Part shown: piece by piece, positions 1 through 4,802 of the stretch
Layout: every line of letters begins with the position of its first letter
How positions within the stretch are numbered: position 1 is the stretch's first letter
Translations under genes and position numbers: made by a program
Assembly (NCBI GenBank): GCA_017648225.1
Contig: JAGCJE010000256.1
Coordinates: forward strand, 1-5,051
Source of the DNA: Kiritimatiellia bacterium
Lineage (GTDB): Bacteria; Verrucomicrobiota; Kiritimatiellia; RFP12; UBA1067
Reading direction: 5' to 3'
DNA length: 5,051 nt
Notes under the pieces: model-generated
What the model saw: only the letters and a program-made list of their open reading frames with translations
The model's database searches: none
Told to the model about the DNA's origin: nothing

Positions 1-371
1 CAATAGAGAATAATCGCGAGAACAAACGCGAACACTATATTCATCATCGGACCCGCGAGCGCGACGACAAAATCTTTCCACGGAGGCATAACCTTCCTTT
101 TTTTGTCAGCGCCGCCTTCAAGGAGCTTGGTTCCTTCAGGATCGGCGTCGGGAATCGACACGTAGCCACCGAGAGGTATGCAGCTTATGCGGTATTCTAC
201 GCCTTTATATGTCTTTTTCCAGATTGCGGGACCGAAACCTATCGAGAAGCGTTCGACTCTGTAACCGAGTTTCAACGCGGCGATAAAGTGCCCGAATTCA
301 TGAATCGCGATCGAAAGCGAAAAAAGAAGAACGCAAAGAACTATGTATCCGATTGTTATAAGTATTTCCAT
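1..371 (-). CDS. rseP: RseP-type site-2 intramembrane zinc metalloprotease, N-terminal part (runs off the window)
   Basis: Membrane-embedded M50-family protease. Family members cut transmembrane segments of anti-sigma factors or remnant signal peptides; the substrate here is unknown. The 123 visible codons begin MEILIT and show a first hydrophobic helix (about residues 4-23) carrying the zinc-binding and catalytic HEFGH motif (24-28). This is followed by the family's GFGP segment (45-48), the PLGGYV motif (66-71), and a second membrane segment with the GPMMN motif (107-111, Asn111) from about 101 to 123. Any PDZ domain and the third metal ligand lie beyond the window. The stretch after PLGGYV (SIPDADPEG, 72-80) is longer than the short KM-type linker of enterobacterial RseP. 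The ATG at 371 is preceded by GAGG five bases upstream and lies 13 bases after the dxr stop, so it should be translated from the dxr transcript. The edge truncation reflects the window, not gene damage. Confidence 0.93.
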   Translation of the reverse strand, partial: MEILITIGYIVLCVLLFSLSIAIHEFGHFIAALKLGYRVERFSIGFGPAIWKKTYKGVEYRISCIPLGGYVSIPDADPEGTKLLEGGADKKRKVMPPWKDFVVALAGPMMNIVFAFVLAIILY

Positions 372-375
372 TTTT

Positions 376-382
376 ACCTCTT
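376..382 (-). promoter_or_regulatory. Shine-Dalgarno site of rseP
   Basis: AAGAGGT on the minus strand, with the GAGG core at 380-377, ends five bases before the ATG at 371. It lies in the 13-base gap between dxr and rseP. It supports this start and translation from a shared dxr-rseP mRNA. Confidence 0.6.
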
Positions 383-384
383 AT

Positions 385-1473
385 TCATTTTGAAAGTTCA
401 GACCTCGCCCACCTGTCCGCCTCTAAAACGGCCTCGAGAGAATCGCAATTCATCTTAGGAGCCTTTGAAAGACACCGTTCAAGAGAGGACGCTATTTCTG
501 TATAACCGATGGCGCCTTTTAAAAACTGTTCAACGGCCCATTCATCTGCCGCGGCGAGAACCGCAGGCGCACAGCCGCCAAGATTGCATGCTTCTCGCAC
601 AAGGTTGAGACACGGGAATCGGTCTGGATCGGGCGCGCGGAACGTAAGCGAAGCGAGTTTAGCGAGATCCAACTCTTCACGCTCTGCCTTTATGCGCTCT
701 GGGTGGGTCAATGCGTATTGAATCGCAACTCTCATATCGGGCGGCGAAAGCTGCGCAAGCGTCGCCCCGTCCACGAAAGTGACCAGACTATGAACGATTG
801 ATTCGGGATGAACGACAACGTCGATTCTATCGATCGGCACGTCGAAGAGCCACCTCGCCTCGATCATTTCAAAGCCCTTGTTCATCATCGTCGAGGAATC
901 GATAGTCACCTTCGGCCCCATCTTCCAACGAGGATGATTAAGCGCCTGAGCCACCGTTACCGTGGACAAATCTGCGGGAGAATCAAGGAACGGCCCGCCG
1001 GATGCGGTTAAAATTAAACGGGAGATGAGGGATGAGGGATGAGAGATGAGGGATGAGGAATGGGGGAGACACTGGAAGATGGCGGAATGTTCGCTGTCGA
1101 CGGGCAGGAACTTTACGCCCTTTTTCGCCGCGGCTTTCGTCACGAGCTCGCCCGCCATAACCATTACTTCTTTTGTGGCAAGAGCAATATCCATCCCCTT
1201 TTCAATCGCGGCCAAAGTAGGTTTAAGCCCGCTTAAGCCTACAGTTGAAACGAGGCAGATGTCAGCGTCGTTTTCTTCAACGGCTCTGATGGCTGCATCC
1301 TCTCCGACATAAGCTTTAGCTCCCAACACGGCGGCGACAGCCTCGCACTGAAGTTTATTCCTCAGCGCGGCAACCGCCACCACCTCAAAGCATTCGGGAT
1401 TGGAGGATATGACATCGACCGCATTCATGCCGATCGATCCCGTTACTCCAAGAATTATCACTTTTTTGACCAT
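385..1473 (-). CDS. dxr: 1-deoxy-D-xylulose 5-phosphate reductoisomerase
   Basis: Cytoplasmic enzyme that converts 1-deoxy-D-xylulose 5-phosphate and NADPH to 2-C-methyl-D-erythritol 4-phosphate, the committed step of the MEP isoprenoid pathway and the target of fosmidomycin. The 362 residues show the NADPH loop GVTGSIG (9-15), Asn39 of the second cofactor loop, and the substrate Lys101 in LATKEV (98-103). The metal and substrate motif VDSEHSAIF follows (Asp126, Ser127, Glu128), then TASGGPF (157-162), NHPRW (179-183) and DSSTMMNKGFE (Ser193, Asn198, Lys199, Glu202). HPESIVHS (222-229) and FPCLNL (286-291) complete the family pattern. All expected metal and substrate residues are present. The usual ANKE motif reads ATKE here (Thr100). 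Residues 137-151 are encoded by a heptamer repeat and form a Ser/Leu/Ile-rich loop. Length is slightly below the family's 380-400. The ATG at 1473 lies seven bases after a perfect TATAAT and has no Shine-Dalgarno. rseP follows after 13 bases; the uppS and cdsA genes that often precede dxr are absent. Confidence 0.97.
   Translation of the reverse strand: MVKKVIILGVTGSIGMNAVDVISSNPECFEVVAVAALRNKLQCEAVAAVLGAKAYVGEDAAIRAVEENDADICLVSTVGLSGLKPTLAAIEKGMDIALATKEVMVMAGELVTKAAAKKGVKFLPVDSEHSAIFQCLPHSSSLISHPSSLISRLILTASGGPFLDSPADLSTVTVAQALNHPRWKMGPKVTIDSSTMMNKGFEMIEARWLFDVPIDRIDVVVHPESIVHSLVTFVDGATLAQLSPPDMRVAIQYALTHPERIKAEREELDLAKLASLTFRAPDPDRFPCLNLVREACNLGGCAPAVLAAADEWAVEQFLKGAIGYTEIASSLERCLSKAPKMNCDSLEAVLEADRWARSELSK
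1022..1063. repeat. Heptanucleotide tandem repeat (GGGATGA-type) inside dxr
   Basis: Six consecutive 7-base units on the plus strand: GAGATGA, GGGATGA, GGGATGA, GAGATGA, GGGATGA and a degenerate GGAATGG. The array is 42 bp, exactly two 21-base cycles, so the dxr frame is kept. On the dxr strand it encodes residues 137-151 (PHSSSLISHPSSLIS), between the conserved AIFQCL and LILTASGG motifs. The TCATCCC strand is open in all three frames, whereas the GGGATGA strand meets a TGA every 21 bases. The array can therefore sit in a gene only in this orientation. Confidence 0.9.
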
Positions 1474-1480
1474 TTGATAT

Positions 1481-1489
1481 ATTATACCA
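1481..1489 (-). promoter_or_regulatory. Extended -10 promoter element of dxr-rseP
   Basis: On the minus strand TGG (1489-1487) is followed by a perfect TATAAT (1486-1481). Seven bases then separate it from the dxr ATG, so the expected transcription start falls at or within about two bases of the start codon. I see no TTGACA-like -35 at 16-18 bases. The sequence upstream is very AT-rich (T and A runs at 1489-1503), which could help as an UP-like element. The matching element on the other strand of the same gap strengthens the call. Confidence 0.65.
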
Positions 1490-1540
1490 AAAATTTAAAA
1501 ATAATGGGCTATATGGTGCTACATCATTTAATTCAGATGT

Positions 1541-1557
1541 TCAAATCAGATATTTGA
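1541..1557. promoter_or_regulatory. Inverted repeat abutting the transporter -10 box, possible operator
   Basis: TCAAAT-CAGAT-ATTTGA has 6-bp perfect arms around a 5-bp centre and ends at the base before TATAAT. The hexamer TCAGAT also recurs 13 bases upstream (1533-1538 and 1546-1551). It sits where a -35 hexamer would partly fall, and no good -35 is present, so an activator or repressor site is plausible. In AT-rich sequence a 6-bp dyad can occur by chance, so this is tentative. Confidence 0.3.
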
Positions 1558-1563
1558 TATAAT
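1555..1563 (+). promoter_or_regulatory. Extended -10 promoter element of the EamA transporter gene
   Basis: TGA followed by a perfect TATAAT (1558-1563) ends exactly six bases before the ATG at 1570. With usual RNA polymerase spacing, the first transcribed base is the A of the start codon, giving a leaderless mRNA. No convincing -35 is present at 16-18 bases upstream. Confidence 0.65.
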
Positions 1564-1569
1564 ACCTGC

Positions 1570-2442
1570 ATGACAAACCGCACAAAAGGAATTATCGCCA
1601 TCATCTCCAGCGCTTTCGGCTTTGCCATGATGGCGATGTTCGTGCGGTTGTGCGACGATTACGGCAACGAGATTTCCAGCTTCCAGAAAAGCTTTTTTAG
1701 AAATATCATCGCTTTCGCCATCGCAGCTTTCGTATTCACCCGCTCCGGGCGCTCCGAACACCCTATCTCGCAAACTCTTAACGCGAAAACGACTATTTTT
1801 CTGCTGATAAGATGTTTCGCCGGATGTATCGGAATATTCGCAAACTTCTACGCCCTTTCCAAAATACCCATCGCCGAAGCCATGGCGCTCAATAAGACTG
1901 CGCCGTTTTTCACCGTCCTTTTCTCGTGGATACTCCTTAAAGAATCACCGAGACCGCGTCAACTCATTGCGATTCTCATCGCATTCGCCGGAGTGACGAT
2001 GGTTATGAAACCCATCTTCGTAGTCAACGATGCCTTTGCCTTCAACTGTGCGCTGACGGGCGGCTTAGGCGCCGGTATCGCCTATACCTGCGTGCGGGAA
2101 TTAGGCGTCCACAAGGTAAACCCCGCCTTTATCGTCCTCTTTTTCAGCGCATTTTCCTCGCTCGCCTCGATTCCGTTTATGCTGAGCGGCTTTATCCCGA
2201 TGACCTCCGCGCAAATTATGATAATGCTCGGAGCGGGAGCGGGAGCGGCGATAGGTCAGTTCGGCGTTACGGCGGCGTACCGTTTTGCACCTCCCAGGCA
2301 AGTCGCCGTTTACGACTACACGAACCTCATCTTCACGGCGATTCTGGGCTTTATGCTCTTCGATCAGATTCCAGATTGGCTTTCCGTAGCCGGATTCGCA
2401 ACGATAATCGCGGCGGGGATCTTCGCCAATTCGGGAAGGTAA
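1570..2442 (+). CDS. EamA/DMT-superfamily inner-membrane transporter
   Basis: Predicted ten-helix inner-membrane transporter of the drug/metabolite transporter superfamily, 290 residues, the usual length for this family. Two tandem EamA repeats are visible, at about residues 8-146 and 160-286. Hydrophobic segments lie near 7-26, 42-58, 76-96, 101-122, 130-149, 158-176, 186-206, 212-235, 250-266 and 271-287. The first repeat has the characteristic end of helix 4 (ALNKTAPFFTVLFSWILLKE, 106-125) with its Glu125. In the second repeat the corresponding stretch reads LGFMLFDQIPDW (259-270), with Asp-Gln in place of Gly-Glu. The YRFAPPRQVAVYDYTNLIF segment (237-255) is typical of the family. Substrate cannot be assigned; relatives export amino acids, nucleosides or other metabolites, or take up S-adenosylmethionine. 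The gene stands alone on its strand, diverges from dxr and ends one base from the dnaB stop. The ATG at 1570 fits the promoter and N-terminal hydrophobicity, though there is no Shine-Dalgarno. Confidence 0.92.
   Translation: MTNRTKGIIAIISSAFGFAMMAMFVRLCDDYGNEISSFQKSFFRNIIAFAIAAFVFTRSGRSEHPISQTLNAKTTIFLLIRCFAGCIGIFANFYALSKIPIAEAMALNKTAPFFTVLFSWILLKESPRPRQLIAILIAFAGVTMVMKPIFVVNDAFAFNCALTGGLGAGIAYTCVRELGVHKVNPAFIVLFFSAFSSLASIPFMLSGFIPMTSAQIMIMLGAGAGAAIGQFGVTAAYRFAPPRQVAVYDYTNLIFTAILGFMLFDQIPDWLSVAGFATIIAAGIFANSGR
2230..2247. repeat. Three tandem GGAGCG hexamers within the transporter gene
   Basis: Three perfect in-frame copies of GGAGCG encode alternating Gly and Ala in the eighth membrane segment (about residues 221-226). 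Small-residue helices are common in this family, so the repeat probably reflects protein composition and codon choice. Confidence 0.7.
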
Positions 2443-2443
2443 C

Positions 2444-3940
2444 CTACATGGTCGGATCGTCGAAGTATTCCTGAGAAACCTGTTCCGGAGGCGGCTCGGA
2501 CGTCTGAAAATTCGAATCCTCGCTGCGCGGAATCTCGCGATCGAAAAAGCGCGTGAATTCACGGACGAAATTGACTCTCACTTCACCCGTTTCGCCGTTG
2601 CGGTTTTTGGCGACATCGATAATCGCGAGCGTCTCGTCGTTTGATTCGGGGTCGGCCGCGTTTCGCGAAGGACGCCTGAGAAGAAACACAACGTCGGCGT
2701 CCTGTTCAATGGCGCCTGAATCGCGAAGGTCTGAAAGTTTCGGGCGTTCGAATTTATCGCCGCGCTGTTCGTTGGCGCGCGAAAGCTGCGAAAGAACTAT
2801 GACGGGAATCTTAAGTTCCTTGGCCATAGCCTTGATCTGCTGGGAAATCATGCCGACTTCGATCTGTCGGCTGCCCTGCCGGGCAGCTTCGCGGCATGTA
2901 CAGAGCTGAAGGTAGTCAATTACGATAAGTTCGATGCCGTACTGCTTTTTTGCGCGGCGCGCGCGCGCGCGGAGATCCCTGACGTCAAGGCCTGCCGAAT
3001 CGTCGACATAAATCGGAGCATCCTTCAGGTCTCCCGCCGCCTGGAAGAGATTCTGCATCAACGCCTGCTTTTCGCTCTTCGAGCAGAGATTGCGGTTCAA
3101 TCTCCATGTGTTGATGTTTGCGCGGCCGGCGATCATACGGCGGGTCAACGCTTCGACAGGCATTTCGAGGGAGAAAATCATCACGGGATGGCGTTTGCCG
3201 CCGTCCGTCTTTACGGGAACGTTGTTCATATCGAGCCCGAGCGCACAGCTTTCGGCGATATTCATCGCAAGCGACGTTTTGCCGACTGAAGGACGCGCCG
3301 CGATAACGATCATTTCCGATTGCTTAAGTCCCTGCAGCTTCTCGTCAAGATGCGTAAGCCCAGTGGAAAGGCCCTCAAATGTCGAGCCGTTCGATTTGAA
3401 CATGTCGTTCAGCCGCTCAAAGCTCTGATTGATAGCGCTCGCCCACGGCATCGTACCGTCGCCGCCGACGCCGATTTCGAGAAACGCTTTTTCAGCCTCT
3501 CCGAGAACGGCCTGCGGGTCAGGCCAGTCGCCTTCGTTGTAGCATTTTTCCACGACCTTGGTCGCCCGCTCGATCATAAGCCGGCGCAGATACTTCGCTC
3601 GGATGATGCCGATATAATGCTCGGCATGCGCCGTAGTCGGAGTCTGGTCGATAAGAGACTGGATATACCCTACGCCGCCGACGCTTTCGAGTTTTCCGTC
3701 GACTCTCAAAGTTTCGATGAGAACAAGCGCGTCAAGAGGTTTACCTAAACGGTTTAAGGTAAGCATCGCCGCGTAAATCGTCCTGTTGCGCGGATCGTAA
3801 AAGGTATCTGCGGAAATATCGGACGTAAGGCAGAGATCCATGATGCGATCATCGCCGCGACCGGTGGTGTCGATAAGAATGGAACCTAAAACCGCGCGTT
3901 CAGCTTCAGTATTGTTTGGAGGAGTCTTGATGTTTTCCAT
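2444..3940 (-). CDS. dnaB: Replicative DNA helicase DnaB
   Basis: Hexameric ring helicase that unwinds DNA at the replication fork and recruits primase. It has 498 residues counted from the chosen ATG. The N-terminal DnaB domain spans about residues 8-110 (NTEAERAVLGSILID start), followed by a linker and the RecA-like motor domain from about 190 to 470. Visible motifs are Walker A ARPSVGKTS (215-223), FSLEM with catalytic Glu259, Walker B LIVIDYLQL (338-346, Asp342), the VIVLSQLSR segment with Gln385, and FLLRR with a likely arginine finger at Arg422. SDLRDSGAIEQDADVV is near-consensus. About 13 extra polar residues fall between Walker A and FSLEM (within 233-252). No intein is present. The frame extends upstream to a TTG at 3958, but the ATG at 3940 begins MENIKTPPNNTEAE, as expected for DnaB. 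No Shine-Dalgarno precedes it; the upstream 25 bases are U-rich in the mRNA. No helicase loader is nearby. Confidence 0.97.
   Translation of the reverse strand: MENIKTPPNNTEAERAVLGSILIDTTGRGDDRIMDLCLTSDISADTFYDPRNRTIYAAMLTLNRLGKPLDALVLIETLRVDGKLESVGGVGYIQSLIDQTPTTAHAEHYIGIIRAKYLRRLMIERATKVVEKCYNEGDWPDPQAVLGEAEKAFLEIGVGGDGTMPWASAINQSFERLNDMFKSNGSTFEGLSTGLTHLDEKLQGLKQSEMIVIAARPSVGKTSLAMNIAESCALGLDMNNVPVKTDGGKRHPVMIFSLEMPVEALTRRMIAGRANINTWRLNRNLCSKSEKQALMQNLFQAAGDLKDAPIYVDDSAGLDVRDLRARARRAKKQYGIELIVIDYLQLCTCREAARQGSRQIEVGMISQQIKAMAKELKIPVIVLSQLSRANEQRGDKFERPKLSDLRDSGAIEQDADVVFLLRRPSRNAADPESNDETLAIIDVAKNRNGETGEVRVNFVREFTRFFDREIPRSEDSNFQTSEPPPEQVSQEYFDDPTM
2957..2971. repeat. Alternating GC dinucleotide tract in dnaB
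   Basis: A 15-base perfect alternating GC run (with GCGCG just before it at 2952-2956) encodes part of the conserved RARARRAKKQ basic segment of DnaB. The protein sequence there is normal for the family, so the run comes from codon choice, but it is slippage-prone and able to adopt Z-form DNA in principle. Confidence 0.8.
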
Positions 3941-3946
3941 GATGGT

Positions 3947-3952
3947 AAAGTA
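3947..3952 (-). promoter_or_regulatory. Weak -10-like hexamer before dnaB
   Basis: TACTTT on the minus strand matches TATAAT at three positions, including the important second A and last T. It ends exactly six bases before the dnaB ATG at 3940, the same spacing seen for the dxr and transporter promoters. There is no TGN extension and no -35. It could be a weak leaderless promoter or chance in T-rich sequence. Confidence 0.25.
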
Positions 3953-3965
3953 AAACAAAACAAAA

Positions 3966-4760
3966 TTAAACTTTCACGCCGAAATGCGTCGCCAGTGCTT
4001 CTTTTAGTTCTTTTTCCGTCCTTAAGTATCTCGTCTCGGATTTGCCTTCGGAGGAGATTGAAAGTTTCTCGGTCATCATTCCGGTTTCGGGATCCTGAAC
4101 GGTCGCGATTGACTTGCGTCCGTCGGCAGAAGGCAGATGGACAAAGAGATTGTTCCTGAATACCGAGGTAGGCTCGTTGCAGCAGAAATAATGGACGTAC
4201 GTAAAGTCGATAGGGTCCTGGGGGGCCGAATCGAACGAATAAAACGCAATCCATTTGCCGTTTGCCATGAATTCAACGACGGACTCGCCGCGATCGTTTT
4301 TGATTATACGATAATCGACACCCTCGCGGTTCTGAACCTTGTCGTAAACGAATTCAAGCGGAGTTAAGAATGTACGCTGACCAACCCCGACATCGGCGAT
4401 GAATTCGCGACCTTCGACCTTAACTTTTAAAATGCGATGGCGACGCGCGGGAACCTTCAGAGCTTCATCTTTAAGCCATCTGCCGAAATATTCCTCCACC
4501 TCGTAGCCGAGCTCTTTCAAAAGCCAACCAAAAAGGCCGTTCAACTCAAAACAATAACCGCCACGGCGTCGGACTACGATCTTGTCGAAAAGAACGTCAT
4601 AAGCGAGCGAAGACGGCGTACAGGTCCATACGTCGTAATTCTCGTAAGGAACAGACATCATGTGCGCCTTCTGAAGTGAAGCGAGATTGTCGGCTGAAAC
4701 GCCTGTAATTCCCTCGGCTCCGATTCGCGCCAGATACTGAACTACTTTATCATTGATCAT
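3966..4760 (-). CDS. Arylamine N-acetyltransferase family protein
   Basis: Cytoplasmic enzyme of the arylamine N-acetyltransferase family (Acetyltransf_2), which moves an acyl group from acyl-CoA through a cysteine thioester to an amine, hydrazine or N-hydroxyarylamine. The 264 residues are near the family's usual 260-290. Visible motifs are VPYENYDV (37-44), RRGGYCFELNGLF (65-77) with the nucleophile Cys70, ARRHRILKV (105-113) with His108, and FIADVGVG (120-127) with Asp123. The Cys-His-Asp triad is therefore complete. The C-terminal half, less conserved in the family, keeps the PTSVFRNNLFVH pattern (197-208). The natural substrate is unknown; relatives act on aromatic amines or close macrolactams in antibiotic pathways, but no such pathway is visible here. 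The ATG at 4760 follows a strong Shine-Dalgarno (AAAGGAG, eight-base gap). It lies 42 bases after an ABC transporter gene and 25 bases before dnaB, with no clear terminator on either side. Confidence 0.92.
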   Translation of the reverse strand: MINDKVVQYLARIGAEGITGVSADNLASLQKAHMMSVPYENYDVWTCTPSSLAYDVLFDKIVVRRRGGYCFELNGLFGWLLKELGYEVEEYFGRWLKDEALKVPARRHRILKVKVEGREFIADVGVGQRTFLTPLEFVYDKVQNREGVDYRIIKNDRGESVVEFMANGKWIAFYSFDSAPQDPIDFTYVHYFCCNEPTSVFRNNLFVHLPSADGRKSIATVQDPETGMMTEKLSISSEGKSETRYLRTEKELKEALATHFGVKV

Positions 4761-4768
4761 TTTGAAAT

Positions 4769-4775
4769 CTCCTTT
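4769..4775 (-). promoter_or_regulatory. Strong Shine-Dalgarno site of the N-acetyltransferase gene
   Basis: AAAGGAG on the minus strand ends eight bases before the ATG at 4760. This fixes the start and shows that the organism does use Shine-Dalgarno initiation, in contrast to dxr, the EamA transporter and dnaB. Confidence 0.75.
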
Positions 4776-4802
4776 CGCTTTGCCGGACTGACGGCATTAT
4801 GT

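Larger units (their letters stand above)
1474..1569. promoter_or_regulatory. Divergent promoter region between dxr and the EamA transporter gene
   Basis: This 96-bp AT-rich gap lies between two divergently transcribed genes. It carries an extended -10 element at each end, facing outward, and an inverted repeat in the right half. The right end (1553-1566, TTTGATATAATACC) resembles, in the same orientation, the left end (1473-1488, TTTGATATATTATACC), differing by two bases of length. This resemblance may arise because TATAAT-like sequence reads similarly on both strands, or it may reflect a shared regulator site. No Shine-Dalgarno is present for either gene. Confidence 0.6.

Noticed and set aside
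1022..1063. CRISPR-like or VNTR regulatory array
   Set aside because: Units are 7 bases with no spacers, and the array lies in frame inside dxr. It is a short tandem repeat, not CRISPR.
509..1312. Plus-strand reading frames across dxr (509-721, 808-1011, 1046-1312)
   Set aside because: They are antisense to a well-conserved dxr, have no recognisable domains and no promoter or ribosome site.
1546..1773. Minus-strand 75-residue reading frame over the divergent region and transporter start
   Set aside because: It is antisense to the transporter N-terminus, has no recognisable motif and would span the promoter region.
2420..2445. Possible bidirectional terminator (CTTC and GAAG arms, AGGTAACCT palindrome) at the transporter/dnaB junction
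   Set aside because: The stems are four to six pairs with a bulge and no T-run follows on either strand.
2101..3748. Other-frame reading frames over the transporter and dnaB (2101-2562 minus, 2553-2909, 3090-3428, 3118-3306 and 3320-3748 plus)
   Set aside because: They overlap strongly conserved genes and are Arg/Ser-rich, as expected from shifted frames.
2444..3940. Intein or mobile element in dnaB, a common intein host
   Set aside because: Walker A through the C-terminal motifs are continuous, with only about 13 extra residues, far too short for an intein.
3941..3958. Upstream TTG start that would add six residues (MFYFTI) to DnaB
   Set aside because: The added residues come from the T-rich gap, have no Shine-Dalgarno and do not resemble DnaB N-termini. 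The ATG at 3940 gives the expected beginning.
3976..3989. Possible terminator at the end of the acetyltransferase gene (ACGC and GCGT arms before a T-rich stretch)
   Set aside because: The stem is four base pairs, lies inside the coding sequence and is separated from the T-rich stretch by several bases. It is too weak to call.
3886..4679. Other-frame reading frames over the acetyltransferase (3886-4254 and 4076-4276 minus; 4137-4367 and 4437-4679 plus)
   Set aside because: The acetyltransferase frame has all family motifs and a strong Shine-Dalgarno; these frames have neither.
4781..4796. Hairpin TGCCG-GACTGA-CGGCA between the ABC ATPase and acetyltransferase genes
   Set aside because: The stem is only 5 bp and is followed by the acetyltransferase Shine-Dalgarno, not a T-run, so it is not a convincing terminator.
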